64,000 nucleotides of DNA from Hymenobacter sp. YIM 151858-1 (GCF_025979705.1 NZ_CP110136.1:4298724-4362723); one strand, 5' to 3'. Shown: positions 51,441 through 60,042, numbered from the stretch's first letter. Numbers and translations are program-made. Notes: generated by a model from the letters alone, not told the origin.

Positions 51441-51968
51441 ATGAAACCCTTACTGTTGCTGCTGTTGCTGGCAGCTCTGAGCGCCGCCTCGGCGGCGCGG
51501 CCGGCCAACGCCACTACCACCACCACCGACCCCGTGCCCGTGCGGGCCCACCAGCTCAAGTTTAAAGCGCCAATGGGGTGGGCCGAGGTGTGCTACCTGG
51601 TGCCCGATACGGCGCGGCTGGTGGCCTACCGCCACCCGCAGCAAGCCGCGCTGCTGGTAGCGGGCCAGTGGCTTAGCCCGCGGCCCCAGCCCGAGCCCGC
51701 TGTGCGCTGGCTGCTGCGCTACGCCGGCCTGGTGCCGCTGGGGGCGGCGCAGGTGTCGGTTGCCGGGCCCGGTACCACGCTCGTGAGCGGACGGGGGCGC
51801 TACCGCGGCCGCACCGCCCACTACGAGGGCATGCTGTACCAGCCGCCCAACGCCGAGCCCGCCGTTGTGCACTTATACCTGGCCACCACCGCCTGGGCGC
51901 AGTCCGAGTCGCCGTTGCGCCAGCTGCTGCCGGAGTGGTCGCCGCAACCCATGCCCGTTTTGCCATGA
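51441..51968 (+). CDS. Small secreted protein A, unknown function
   Basis: The 175-residue protein from the ATG at 51441 has a leucine-rich signal peptide (MKPLLLLLLLAALSAASA). The mature part begins with a Thr-rich stretch, then KFKAPMGWAEVCYLVPDTARLVAYRHPQQAALLVAGQWL, and later LYQPPNAEPAVVHLYLATTAWAQ. This looks like the beginning of a beta-sandwich in which a short basic segment is followed by a conserved tryptophan. The next gene has the same length and a similar layout ([33 protein letters not shown]), so the two may be diverged duplicates. No known domain is recognised. The stop overlaps the next start (ATGA). Confidence 0.65.
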   Translation: MKPLLLLLLLAALSAASAARPANATTTTTDPVPVRAHQLKFKAPMGWAEVCYLVPDTARLVAYRHPQQAALLVAGQWLSPRPQPEPAVRWLLRYAGLVPLGAAQVSVAGPGTTLVSGRGRYRGRTAHYEGMLYQPPNAEPAVVHLYLATTAWAQSESPLRQLLPEWSPQPMPVLP

Positions 51969-52492
51969 ACACCCTGCTGATTACCTGCCTGAGCTGGCTG
52001 CTGAGCGTATCGGCGGCCTTTGCGCAAACAACTCCGGAGGCCCTGGAGTGGGTGCGCAACCCCGATTACCACGTGCAGTATCAGGTGCCCAACTCCTGGC
52101 GCGTGCAAATGGATGCCCACGACAGCGCCGCTGTGGTTACCCACGTCGACCCTTCGGGCCAGATACTACTGGTGGTGGCCAAACTGCGTGACGGAGCCCG
52201 CCGCCAATCGCCCAACGAAGCCCTCGATGGCCTGCTGCGCCAGTTTGGGGTGCAGGGCAACAAGCGCTACCGCACCCAGTACAACGGCATCGAGTTCGTC
52301 GAAACCACGGGCTCGGGGCGCATGGGCGGGCGCGACCTGCGCTACGATGCCCTGGCCGGCCACCACCGCGGCCACGTGCTGCTGGTGTACATCTACGCTA
52401 CCCCCGAGGCCTACGCCACCCACGATGCCCTGCTTACCGAGGTGGTGCACAGCATTGCGCCGTACGCCGCCGGCCGCCGCCCCCGGCCCTAG
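51965..52492 (+). CDS. Small secreted protein B, unknown function
   Basis: The 175-residue protein has a signal peptide ending AAFAQ (residues 1-21). It then carries [104 protein letters not shown]. This layout (a long beta-rich half and a later [10 protein letters not shown] helix/strand) is like PsbP-type or DUF1795-like domains, but I cannot place it with certainty. Start overlaps the previous stop by ATGA, indicating translational coupling. The stop TAG is part of a CCTAGG site in the left arm of a 14-base inverted repeat. Confidence 0.7.
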   Translation: MNTLLITCLSWLLSVSAAFAQTTPEALEWVRNPDYHVQYQVPNSWRVQMDAHDSAAVVTHVDPSGQILLVVAKLRDGARRQSPNEALDGLLRQFGVQGNKRYRTQYNGIEFVETTGSGRMGGRDLRYDALAGHHRGHVLLVYIYATPEAYATHDALLTEVVHSIAPYAAGRRPRP

Positions 52493-52530
52493 GTGCCCGC
52501 GCTCCGGCCAGCCCACGGCACCTAGGGCCG
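52484..52530 (+). terminator. Hairpin built from inverted CCTAGGTGCC motifs
   Basis: CGGCCCTAGGTGCC (52484-52497) and its perfect inverted copy (52517-52530) flank a 19-base loop. The left arm holds the stop codon of the preceding gene. There is no T run. It is a likely 3' structure for the SPFH operon and shows the extended CCTAGG motif used as a stem. Confidence 0.6.
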
Positions 52531-52637
52531 GGGGGCTGGCGCGGGCCGGGGCAGCCATTGCCGGCCAAAGCCGTTGCTAAAGCGGTGCTGCTGAAGGGCC
52601 CCTTGGGCTGCGGGCGCTTCGCTTGCGCGCCCTCCCG

Positions 52638-52645
52638 TAGCTTTG
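52638..52645 (+). promoter_or_regulatory. -7 box before nudK
   Basis: TAGCTTTG fits TAnnTTTG and ends 20 bases before the nudK ATG at 52666. No convincing -33 element is seen. Confidence 0.45.
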
Positions 52646-52665
52646 CGCCACCAACGCCCCAAGCC

Positions 52666-53256
52666 ATGCTATTCAACCCCGAGGTGCGCATCAAGCAAAC
52701 CGAGCTCCTCTCCGACGACTGGTACACCCTGCACAAGTACACCTTTGCGCTGCAGCAGCCCGATGGCGCGTGGTGCCACCAAAGCCGCGAGGTGTACGAC
52801 CGCGGCAACGGGGCCGTAATCCTGCTCTACCACCCTGGGCGGCACACGGTGGTGCTTACGCGGCAGTTCAGGCTGCCTACCTACCTCAACGGCAACCCCA
52901 CCGGCATGCTCATTGAGGCCCCGGCCGGCCTGCTCGACGACGACCACCCCGAAGCCTGCGTGCGCCGCGAGGCCGAGGAAGAAACCGGCTACCGCGTGCA
53001 CCACGTGCAAAAGGTGTTCGAGGCGTATATGTCGCCGGGCTCGGTTACCGAAATCGTGTACTTCTTCGTGGCCGAGTACGCCGACGACCACCGCCTGCAC
53101 GCCGGCGGCGGCGTGCAGCACGAGCAGGAAAACATTGAGGTGCTGGAGCTACCCTTTGCCGAAGCCCTGCACCTGCTGCGCATCGGCGAAATCAAAGACG
53201 CCAAAACGATAATGCTGCTGCAGTACGCCCAGCTGCACGGGCTGGTGCAGCCCTAG
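52666..53256 (+). CDS. nudK: GDP-mannose pyrophosphatase, NudK-type Nudix hydrolase
   Basis: NudK hydrolyses GDP-mannose to GMP and mannose-1-phosphate, at dimer interfaces. The 196-residue protein from the ATG at 52666 reads [81 protein letters not shown] (Nudix box) and [30 protein letters not shown]. It follows E. coli NudK along its whole length. The ORF extends to 52558 but those residues are not in the family. The TAG stop lies in CCTAGG. Confidence 0.95.
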   Translation: MLFNPEVRIKQTELLSDDWYTLHKYTFALQQPDGAWCHQSREVYDRGNGAVILLYHPGRHTVVLTRQFRLPTYLNGNPTGMLIEAPAGLLDDDHPEACVRREAEEETGYRVHHVQKVFEAYMSPGSVTEIVYFFVAEYADDHRLHAGGGVQHEQENIEVLELPFAEALHLLRIGEIKDAKTIMLLQYAQLHGLVQP

Positions 53257-53373
53257 GTGCGCCCGGCCTAAGCCAGCGGCAGGGGAGGCAACTTTATCGG
53301 GCGGGTTTCGTAGGCGATGCACTGCCGAGGTACCCGCAGTGCCGGGTCACTCGCTTCACCTTACGCTTGCCGC

Positions 53374-53796
53374 ATGCCTAAAACCCTTGCTTCCTCGCGC
53401 GTTTATTTCGAAAATGCTTCCGGACGCGTAACCGAGCACCCCGAGGGTTTTGCCGTGATTACCTGGCACAAAGGCCCCCGGCGGCTCGAGGACTTCAAGG
53501 CCATTCTCAACCACCTCGACCGCCTGCTGCGCCTGCGCAACTGGAGCAAACTGCTGGCCGATCAGCAGCTGATGACGCCCTTTACCCCCGAAGAAACCGC
53601 CTGGGTAATGCACGACTGGCTGCCCCGGGCCGTGGGCGAAGGCCCGTACCGCTACGCCGCCGTTATTCTGCCGCTCGATGTGTTTGCCCGCTTATCAAGC
53701 CAAAACGTGCTGTCGGAGTCGCAGAAAAAATTTGTGGCCTACCGCTACTGCGCCGACGCGGCCGAGGCCGCCCAGTGGCTGCGGCCGCTCGCGTAA
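53374..53796 (+). CDS. Hypothetical protein, STAS-like or SEC14-like
   Basis: The 140-residue protein from the ATG at 53374 (MPKTLASSRVYFENASGRVTEHPEGFAVITWHKGPRRLEDF) has the alternating beta-alpha layout of short STAS/SpoIIAA-type regulatory domains: FAVITWHKG strand, LLADQQLMTPFTPEE loop, WVMHDWLPRAV helix, YAAVILPLDVFARL strand. The similarity is at the fold-pattern level only, so the family name is uncertain. No phosphorylated serine position is recognisable. It is a single gene, convergent with the DUF4440 gene, 4 bases apart. Confidence 0.65.
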   Translation: MPKTLASSRVYFENASGRVTEHPEGFAVITWHKGPRRLEDFKAILNHLDRLLRLRNWSKLLADQQLMTPFTPEETAWVMHDWLPRAVGEGPYRYAAVILPLDVFARLSSQNVLSESQKKFVAYRYCADAAEAAQWLRPLA

Positions 53797-53800
53797 TTGC

Positions 53801-54196
53801 CTAGGCCGCCGGCAGGCTGCTGTTCCAGATGTCGCGGTGCAGCTTCCACTCATTGCCTTCGTGCTTCCACACGGCCAGGTACTTGCCGCGGTCCACGAGC
53901 TGGTGCGCCTCGCCAAACAACTTGTAGGTGCCCATTTCGATGGCCGTTTCGTCGTCGAGCTGTTCTACCTCCACGGGGTGCAGCGTAGCCTCCCGAATAC
54001 CGCTTTGCATGGCGGCCTGCCAGTACGCGGCAATGTTTTGGTGGCCCGATACCGGCTCGTGGCCCGAGGGCAGCACCGTGCCGCCCTCCGAGTAAAGCTG
54101 CGCCAAACCAGCGGCATCGGCCCGCGCAAAGGTGCGCTCAAAAGCCTGGTTGGCCTGTTGTATTTCGTCCAGAATCGTTACCGGCAGCGCATCCAT
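53801..54196 (-). CDS. NTF2-like (DUF4440) protein
   Basis: The 131-residue protein reads ILDEIQQANQAFERTFARADAAGLAQLYSEGGTVLPSGHEPVSGHQNIAAYWQAAMQ, followed by beta strands and GKYLAVWKHEGNEWKLHRDIWNSSLP. This is the SnoaL/NTF2 fold of DUF4440 proteins. Members serve as small-ligand binding proteins or isomerases, often in stress or ketosteroid roles. No catalytic residues are evident. It has an independent start and its stop is within a CCTAGG palindrome. Upstream the 277-base gap holds no gene. Confidence 0.9.
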   Translation of the reverse strand: MDALPVTILDEIQQANQAFERTFARADAAGLAQLYSEGGTVLPSGHEPVSGHQNIAAYWQAAMQSGIREATLHPVEVEQLDDETAIEMGTYKLFGEAHQLVDRGKYLAVWKHEGNEWKLHRDIWNSSLPAA

Positions 54197-54310
54197 AAGG
54201 TATGAGGTTAGGTGATGACCGACAAATACTTACCTGTTCGGAGTAAGGTATAGTATTCCGTCAATATTCCGTACCCCGCTGCATACATTCTGATGAAGGC
54301 CCGCCAAACG

Positions 54311-54346
54311 CTAGGTGCCGGCGCTCTGTGCGCGGCCGGCACCTAG
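54311..54346. repeat. Inverted CTAGGTGCC hairpin
   Basis: CTAGGTGCCGGC (54311-54322) and its perfect inverted copy (54335-54346) flank a 12-base loop in the gap between the NTF2-like gene and the next leftward gene. It uses the same extended motif as the hairpin at 52484-52530. Confidence 0.55.
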
Positions 54347-54473
54347 GGCCTTCGCCTGCTTTTGTGGCACCCGCGCATCAGCCACTTGCACATCGGGCCG
54401 ATGGCGAAGCAGGCGGCCCCGGCGGCAGGGCAGTAGCCGGCAGCTGATGGAGGCCGCTGCCAAAAGCAGCCGG

Positions 54474-54920
54474 CTAAGCTATTCCGGCAATATCGAGGCG
54501 CGTAAGCTGCTGCACCGCCACGGGCAATTGGGTGCGGAGCAGCAGGGCCGCTATGGGGCCGGGCAGCTCGGCGAGGCGCAGCGGCTGGGCCGGGCGCGCT
54601 ACCAGGTGGTAGCGGGTGTCGCGGTGCTCGTGCAGCTGGGTTTTGTCGAAGGAGTACAGGCCGCGGCGGGCGTAGCGCACAAACCCCTCGGCGCTGCGCC
54701 CGCTCCGGGCGGCATTGGGTTCGGGCTGCACCGAAGCCGCGGCTTCGGTTTCGGGCAGCGTCAGAAAATACTGGTGCAGCTGCAGCAAATCTTCCTCCGA
54801 AGCCGCCACCGACTCGGGCAACACCCCGCCGCCCGAGGCCACGTGCACCACGTGCCCCTCGCTATCCACGGCAAACCAATCGATGTCGGAGTCTTCCTGT
54901 TCTAGGGTGTCGATGCGCAT
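54474..54920 (-). CDS. Hypothetical protein, 148 residues
   Basis: I do not recognise this protein. It reads MRIDTLEQEDSDIDWFAVDSEGHVVHVASGGGVLPESVAASEEDLLQLHQYFLTLPE and later RGLYSFDKTQLHEHRDTRYHLVARPAQPLRLAELP, with no signal peptide or membrane helix. Residues 10-30 (DIDWFAVDSEGHVVHVASGG) resemble the start of small immunity-type or ankyrin-adjacent proteins but the likeness is weak. Composition fits the region and the start ATG is clear. It lies alone on the minus strand. Confidence 0.6.
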   Translation of the reverse strand: MRIDTLEQEDSDIDWFAVDSEGHVVHVASGGGVLPESVAASEEDLLQLHQYFLTLPETEAAASVQPEPNAARSGRSAEGFVRYARRGLYSFDKTQLHEHRDTRYHLVARPAQPLRLAELPGPIAALLLRTQLPVAVQQLTRLDIAGIA

Positions 54921-54999
54921 GGGGAGGGGATGGGGTACTTACTGAGCCTAAGCGCTGCAAAGCTACCGCATGCCCTACTAACTGCGGGTAGCACAGCCA

Positions 55000-55338
55000 T
55001 CAGGAAATCTGCACCACGCCCTCGATGTGCCGCATGGCCCACTGATCGAGCTTATACAGAATAGGAGCCAACTCGGCGCCTTTGTGCGTAAGCTGATAAG
55101 TAACCTCCGGCGGAAAGCCATTCTGCACGGTGCGCTCCACCAGCCCGGCGCTTTCGAGCTGGCGCAACTGCTCCAGCAGCACCTTCTTCGATACCCGCGG
55201 AATCTCGCGCCACAGCTCTGTAAAGCGCATCGCCCCCGACGACAAGTGGAAGAAGATAATCGGCTTCCATTTGCCCGAAATCAAGTTGAGGGCCACTTTG
55301 GTGGCGCACTGCTCAACGTCGCGGTAGGTATGGCGCAT
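55000..55338 (-). CDS. HxlR-family winged-helix regulator
   Basis: The 112-residue protein from the ATG at 55338 reads CATKVALNLISGKWKPIIFFHLSSGAMRFTELWREIPRVSKKVLLEQLRQLESAGLVERTV, then the wing YQLTHKGAELAPILYKLDQWAMRH. The Cys (position 11) and the layout are those of HxlR/MarR-like regulators that respond to aldehydes or thiol stress. The ORF open to 55998 is only a reading through non-coding DNA and the divergent hydrolase. It is divergent from the MBL-fold gene (141 bases apart) and probably controls it. Confidence 0.94.
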   Translation of the reverse strand: MRHTYRDVEQCATKVALNLISGKWKPIIFFHLSSGAMRFTELWREIPRVSKKVLLEQLRQLESAGLVERTVQNGFPPEVTYQLTHKGAELAPILYKLDQWAMRHIEGVVQIS

Positions 55339-55479
55339 ACTCGGGGAAACCAAAAGGTAACTGGGTAACCAGCAGGTAAACTTCTTGAGGCGGTAGGGCA
55401 GGGGGCGCAACCTTTGCCCAGGTCGGGTGTTGGCCGCTAGTGCCGCGCCGCCAAGGTAGTACTCATCCTGCTCATCCTT

Positions 55480-56280
55480 ATGCAAGTTCAACTCATTCGC
55501 CACGCCACGCTGCTGGTAAAAGCAGCCGGCAAAACCCTGCTCGTCGACCCGATGCTGGCCCCGCGCGGCCACGACGAGCCCGTGCCCATGTCGGCCAACC
55601 AGGTGCGCATTCCGCTGGTCGATCTGCCATTCCCCGCCGACGAGCTGCCCCACCTGCTGGCCTCGGTAGATGCCGTGCTGCTCACCCACACCCACCGCGA
55701 CCATTGGGACAGCGTAGCCCAGCAGCTGCTCGCCAAGCACCTGCCCATCCTGTGCCAGCCCGCCGATACCGAAACCCTCCGCGGCCAAGGCTTCACGCAA
55801 GTATTGCCCGTAGAGGCGCAGCTCGATTGGGAAGGCATCCGCATTTACCGCACGGGCGGCCAGCACGGCACCGGCGAAATAGGCCAGATGATGGGCACCG
55901 TATCGGGCTTTGTGCTGGAGGCCGAGCAGCAGCGCCTCTACATTGCCGGCGACACCATTTGGTGCGACGAAGTAACCCAGGCCCTCGACCAGTACCACCC
56001 CAACTACATCGTGCTGAACGCCGGCGGCGCCCAGTTCCTAAAAGGCGACCCAATCGTGATGACGGCTGCCGAAGTGGCGCAAGTAGCCCGCTACGCCCCG
56101 CAAGCCACCGTGTACGCCGTACACCTAGAAACGGTGAATCACAGCACCGAAGACCGCGCCGCTACCAAGGCTTACCTAGAGCAACAAGGCCTAACCGCGC
56201 AGGTTCACGTACCGGTGAACGGCGAGTGGCTGCCGCTAACCTCTCATCAACAGAAGGAACAGCTTAATTTATTGAAGTGA
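55480..56280 (+). CDS. MBL-fold metal-dependent hydrolase
   Basis: The 266-residue protein has the metallo-beta-lactamase-fold signature VLLTHTHRDHWD (HxHxDH) and a GDTIWCDEV Asp-containing segment. A later His (VYAVHLETVNH) completes the metal site. The N-terminus MQVQLIRHATLLVKAAGKTLLVDPML is typical of the L-ascorbate-6-phosphate lactonase/UlaG-like branch. Its substrate is unknown. It is divergent from the HxlR regulator gene, a frequent arrangement in which the regulator controls the hydrolase. A terminator lies 7 bases after the stop. Confidence 0.92.
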   Translation: MQVQLIRHATLLVKAAGKTLLVDPMLAPRGHDEPVPMSANQVRIPLVDLPFPADELPHLLASVDAVLLTHTHRDHWDSVAQQLLAKHLPILCQPADTETLRGQGFTQVLPVEAQLDWEGIRIYRTGGQHGTGEIGQMMGTVSGFVLEAEQQRLYIAGDTIWCDEVTQALDQYHPNYIVLNAGGAQFLKGDPIVMTAAEVAQVARYAPQATVYAVHLETVNHSTEDRAATKAYLEQQGLTAQVHVPVNGEWLPLTSHQQKEQLNLLK

Positions 56281-56286
56281 GAAAAA

Positions 56287-56317
56287 AAACCGGCCCGCTG
56301 AATTAGCGGACCGGTTT
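56287..56317. terminator. Terminator between the MBL hydrolase and mrr genes
   Basis: Inverted arms AAACCGGCCCGCT (56287-56299) and AGCGGACCGGTTT (56305-56317) with one mismatch and a 5-base loop are flanked by an A run on the left. It serves both convergent genes. Confidence 0.85.
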
Positions 56318-56397
56318 CATGTAAAGAATATGTTTTTATAATGAGGCGCAGCTTCACCTAAAATCAATAAGGATTTACTAGCCCACAATAGACATTG

Positions 56398-57333
56398 TTA
56401 ATCTTCTTCAAAGAAATCAGTGTCAACTTTCTTAACCTCATAAACGCTAACTGTTGATACACCTACATTATAATCTATCATGTATTGAGCTAGTTGTTCG
56501 CCGTCGATCAGTACAATCTTTGTTTCATTTTTAGGTATAAAGTTCTTGGCATCGTTAGTGAATTTATCTGTAGTTATAAATACTCCTTTTTTTGCTCCCT
56601 GGCCTGCAAGAGCTCCTACAAAGCCATGAATTTCTTGTTTTCCTACGGGACTATTCCAGCGTTTTGCTTGAACATATATTACATCTAGACCTAATTTATC
56701 CTCTTTGATTACTCCGTCAATACCATCATCACCGGACTTCTTTGTCGTTGTTCCTGCCTCTTTGAAAGAACCGCCATATCCCATTTTTACCAAAAGATCA
56801 ACAACAATTCTTTCGAAGTAGTAAGGTGAAACGGCTTTTAGCCTACTGATAATATCTTGAACAAGTGAGTTTCTCAGCTGCTGGTAAGCGCCTTCTAATA
56901 TTTCATCTGGTGTTTTGGTTAATTCCGAATTATTGTCAATTACATCGTTGACTTTCTTGTGCTTATTGCCTGTTACTGTTGATGTAGAGCTGCCTGTGAT
57001 AAAATCTATGTAGCTTGGGTACTGCTTTAGAAAGTTCATATTAATCACATCCTTCGCTTTTTGCAGAGCACTAAGGCCAAGAGGCGTAATCCGGATGAAT
57101 CCCTTCTTGGGAGCATCAAGTAATCCCGCTTTTTTAAGATGTGTTTTTGACCAACCTATTCTATTGTCAAATACAGGCTGCTTACCACTAGGTAGTAACT
57201 CACTTCTGTCCTGCTCTGTTAATTTGAATATCGTTGCTAATTCTTCTTTTATAGTATTCATGGGTTTCTCTGAACCATCTGCAATAGATTTCATCAGAGG
57301 GAGCATAATCGATTGAAAATCCGGAACAGGCAT
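56398..57333 (-). CDS. mrr: Mrr-type restriction endonuclease
   Basis: Mrr proteins are type IV endonucleases that cut methylated DNA. The 311-residue protein has an N-terminal winged-helix region (residues 10-95, with LTEQDRSELLPSGKQPVFDNRIGWSKTHLKKAGLLDAPKKGFIRIT). A PD-(D/E)XK-type nuclease follows: YYFERIVVDLLVKMGYGG (170-187), GDDGIDGVIKEDK with Asp203, and VQAKRWNSPVGKQEIHGFVGAL with Gln222 and Lys224. The gene is clearly AT-rich compared with its neighbours and free of CCTAGG, which points to recent transfer. No methyltransferase or specificity gene accompanies it, as expected for type IV. A toxic self-cutting risk is implied if the host methylates DNA. Confidence 0.92.
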   Translation of the reverse strand: MPVPDFQSIMLPLMKSIADGSEKPMNTIKEELATIFKLTEQDRSELLPSGKQPVFDNRIGWSKTHLKKAGLLDAPKKGFIRITPLGLSALQKAKDVINMNFLKQYPSYIDFITGSSTSTVTGNKHKKVNDVIDNNSELTKTPDEILEGAYQQLRNSLVQDIISRLKAVSPYYFERIVVDLLVKMGYGGSFKEAGTTTKKSGDDGIDGVIKEDKLGLDVIYVQAKRWNSPVGKQEIHGFVGALAGQGAKKGVFITTDKFTNDAKNFIPKNETKIVLIDGEQLAQYMIDYNVGVSTVSVYEVKKVDTDFFEED

Positions 57334-57377
57334 CTAAATTCTAATGGAAGGTTTAGTTAATAAAACCAAGCTTTTAC

Positions 57378-59498
57378 CTACTCCCCTAGCTTTCCTAAAA
57401 TCTCCTGTGCCGCCACGGCAATGACGGTACCAGGCCCATAAATGCCCGTCACGCCAGCATCATATAGGAACTGGTAGTCCTGAGAGGGAATAACCCCGCC
57501 GGCAATAACAAGGATGTCTTCGCGGCCGAGCTTGGCTAGCTCCGCGATGAGCTGCGGAATAAGGGTTTTGTGGCCAGCAGCCAACGACGACACACCTACC
57601 ACGTGCACGTCGTTTTCGGCGGCTTGGCGGGCTACTTCATCGGGCGTCTGGAACAAGGGGGCAATGTCCACGTCGAAGCCCACGTCGGCGAAGGAAGTGG
57701 CAATGACTTTGGCGCCACGGTCGTGGCCGTCCTGGCCCATTTTGGCCACCATCATGCGGGGGCGGCGGCCTTCTTTCTGGCTGAACTCGTCGGCCAACTG
57801 GCGGGCCTTGGCAAATTCCTGGTCGTAGTCCATTTCGGCAGAGTACACACCCGACACGGTGCGGATGGTGGCTTGGTGGCGGCCGTACACCTTCTCCAGC
57901 GCGTCGGAAATTTCACCTAGTGTAGCGCGCAGGCGGGCGGCCTCCACGGCCAACTCCAGCAAGTTTTGCTGGCCCGAGCGGGCGGCGTCGGTCAGGGCCT
58001 CGAGGGCGCGCTGCACGGCGGGCGAATCGCGTTCCGTGCGGATGCGGTTGAGGCGGGCAATCTGCGAGTCGCGCACGGCGGCGTTGTCGATGTCGAGAAT
58101 CTCGATATCGGTTTTCTCCTCCACGCGGTACTTGTTCACGCCCACAATTACCTCCTTGCCCGAGTCGATGCGCGCCTGCTTGCGGGCGGCGGCCTCCTCG
58201 ATGCGCAGCTTGGGCAGGCCCGTTTCAATGGCCTTGGCCATGCCACCTAGGGCTTCTACCTCCTGAATGAGGGCCCAGGCTTTGTCGGCCAGCTCGTGCG
58301 TGAGCGTTTCTACGTAGTACGAACCGCCCCAGGGGTCAACCACCTTCGTGATGTCGGTTTCGTGCTGCAGGTACAGCTGGGTGTTGCGCGCAATGCGGGC
58401 CGAGAAATCGGTGGGCAGGGCAATGGCCTCGTCTAGGGCATTGGTGTGCAGGCTTTGTGTGCCACCTAGGGCGGCGGCCAAGGCCTCCACGCAAGTGCGC
58501 GTCACGTTGTTGAACGGGTCCTGCTCGGTGAGCGAGTAGCCCGAGGTTTGGCAGTGCGTGCGCAAGGCCAACGACTTCGGGTTTTCGGCCCCAAACTGCT
58601 TGATGAGCTTGGCCCACAGCAAGCGACCGGCGCGCATCTTGGCAATTTCCATGAAGTGGTTCATGCCGATAGCCCAGAAGAAGGAGAGGCGCGGCGCAAA
58701 CTGGTCGATGGTCATGCCCGCTTTCAAGCCCGCACGCACGTATTCCACGCCGTCGGCCAGGGTATAGGCCAGCTCCAGGTCGGCGGTGGCACCGGCTTCC
58801 TGCATGTGGTAGCCCGAGATGCTGATCGAGTTGAAGCGCGGCATCTTCTGCGAGGTGTAGGCGAAGATGTCGGCAATGATGCGCATCGATGGCTCGGGCG
58901 GGTAGATGTAGGTGTTGCGCACCATGAACTCCTTCAGAATATCGTTCTGAATGGTGCCCGACAGCTTCTCCGGCGCTACGCCCTGCTCCTCGGCCGCTAC
59001 AATGTAGAAGGCCATAACCGGCAGCACCGCCCCGTTCATGGTCATCGACACCGACATCTGATCCAAGGGAATCTGGTCGAAGAGCACCTTCATGTCCTCC
59101 ACCGAGTCGATGGCCACGCCAGCCTTGCCCACGTCGCCTACCACGCGCGGGTGGTCGGAGTCGTAGCCGCGGTGCGTAGCCAGGTCAAACGCCACCGAAA
59201 GGCCCTTCTGCCCACCGGCCAGGTTGCGGCGGTAAAAGGCGTTGGATTCTTCGGCCGTCGAGAAACCCGCGTACTGCCGAATGGTCCAGGGGTTTTGTAC
59301 GTACATGGTGCTGTACGGCCCGCGCAGGTACGGCGCCTGGCCGGCGCCAAACCCTAGGTGGTCGAGCGAGGCCACGTCGTTGGCAGTGTAAAATGCCTTC
59401 AGCTCGATGCCTTCCGGGGTAGCGGAGGTTTTGGAGGAAGCCGGGTTGGCAGGCAGCGGAGCTGCGTTGTAAGGTATATGGGCGAAATCGGGTTTCAT
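57378..59498 (-). CDS. mutB: Methylmalonyl-CoA mutase large subunit
   Basis: The enzyme converts (R)-methylmalonyl-CoA to succinyl-CoA with adenosylcobalamin. The 706-residue subunit carries the TIM-barrel substrate domain ([25 protein letters not shown], [44 protein letters not shown]) and the C-terminal cobalamin-binding domain. The latter has [15 protein letters not shown] with the lower-ligand His592 and [18 protein letters not shown]. Length and order are normal for the large (alpha) subunit. It is downstream of mutA on the same strand, with the IVP gene between them. MeaB is encoded 23 kb away. The ORF opening at 59543 is not family-like, hence the start at 59498. Confidence 0.97.
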   Translation of the reverse strand: MKPDFAHIPYNAAPLPANPASSKTSATPEGIELKAFYTANDVASLDHLGFGAGQAPYLRGPYSTMYVQNPWTIRQYAGFSTAEESNAFYRRNLAGGQKGLSVAFDLATHRGYDSDHPRVVGDVGKAGVAIDSVEDMKVLFDQIPLDQMSVSMTMNGAVLPVMAFYIVAAEEQGVAPEKLSGTIQNDILKEFMVRNTYIYPPEPSMRIIADIFAYTSQKMPRFNSISISGYHMQEAGATADLELAYTLADGVEYVRAGLKAGMTIDQFAPRLSFFWAIGMNHFMEIAKMRAGRLLWAKLIKQFGAENPKSLALRTHCQTSGYSLTEQDPFNNVTRTCVEALAAALGGTQSLHTNALDEAIALPTDFSARIARNTQLYLQHETDITKVVDPWGGSYYVETLTHELADKAWALIQEVEALGGMAKAIETGLPKLRIEEAAARKQARIDSGKEVIVGVNKYRVEEKTDIEILDIDNAAVRDSQIARLNRIRTERDSPAVQRALEALTDAARSGQQNLLELAVEAARLRATLGEISDALEKVYGRHQATIRTVSGVYSAEMDYDQEFAKARQLADEFSQKEGRRPRMMVAKMGQDGHDRGAKVIATSFADVGFDVDIAPLFQTPDEVARQAAENDVHVVGVSSLAAGHKTLIPQLIAELAKLGREDILVIAGGVIPSQDYQFLYDAGVTGIYGPGTVIAVAAQEILGKLGE

Positions 59499-59507
59499 GG
59501 GTTTCTG

Positions 59508-60029
59508 GGTAACACGTGACAAGTCACGGGTAACATGTGGCAAGCGGCACGTGGCGGGTTTTGGGTGGGAGGTTGGCAGGTTAGGAGGAACAGGTCACAA
59601 ATGATGCGGGGTCAATCCTAGGGTGTCGGCGGCTGCGTTTGTTCTTTTTGCTTCAACGTTTTCAGCAACCCGTTGATTAGCCCCGTTACGCGGTCCAGCG
59701 TGGCAATGGCATCGTCGGCTTGGAGCGCCGTGATGTAGCCAAGGCGTTCGGCCAGAAGTAGAATGGTGTCCAGTTCCGTAACCGAGCCGCGAGCGATAAG
59801 CAAAAACCGGCTAAACTCGGCCGAGCTATAGCGGCCAGCACCTTCGGCGATGTTCAGCGGAACAGAAGTGGCGGCACGACGGAGCTGCGAAGCCAGCTCA
59901 TACCTCTCAGCCGTCGGAAACGAGTTGGCTAACGCGTACGCTACGGGCACAAAGTCAAAAGCCTGCCGCCAGCATTCTAGCCGATAATGGGGCTTATCAC
60001 GCCGCATAACTCACCTGTCACGTGTTACC
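59508..60029. repeat. Inverted repeats enclosing the IVP gene
   Basis: GGTAACACGTGACA (59508-59521) and its perfect inverted copy (60016-60029) enclose the IVP gene. Further copies of the words GTGACA, GTAACA and GTCACG surround both (59519-59553 and 60011-60043). One end is 9 bases before the mutB ATG, the other just after the mutA stop codon at 60043. The same words occur between panB and the LptD-like gene at 13.1 kb. The unit looks like a gene inserted in a reiterated-word junction element, possibly mobile. Confidence 0.7.
59618..60007 (-). CDS. Four-helix-bundle (IVP) protein
   Basis: The 129-residue protein belongs to the four-helix-bundle family also called 23S rRNA-intervening sequence protein. 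It shows LECWRQAFDFVPVAYALANSFPTAERYELASQLRRAATSVPLNIAEGAGRYSSAEFSRFLLIARGSVTELDTILLLAERLGYI, the typical pattern. The family is known from 23S rRNA insertions and from free-standing positions in many bacteria, and its function is unknown. Here it stands between mutA and mutB in an operon-like order, inside inverted repeats. It can be read with them but may have arrived as a separate unit. The TAG stop lies inside CCTAGG. Confidence 0.93.
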   Translation of the reverse strand: MRRDKPHYRLECWRQAFDFVPVAYALANSFPTAERYELASQLRRAATSVPLNIAEGAGRYSSAEFSRFLLIARGSVTELDTILLLAERLGYITALQADDAIATLDRVTGLINGLLKTLKQKEQTQPPTP

Positions 60030-60042
60030 TGTTACTTGTCAC

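Noticed and set aside
56398..57333. Restriction-modification system
   Set aside because: Only the Mrr nuclease is present. No methyltransferase or specificity gene is in the neighbourhood, so it is a stand-alone type IV nuclease.
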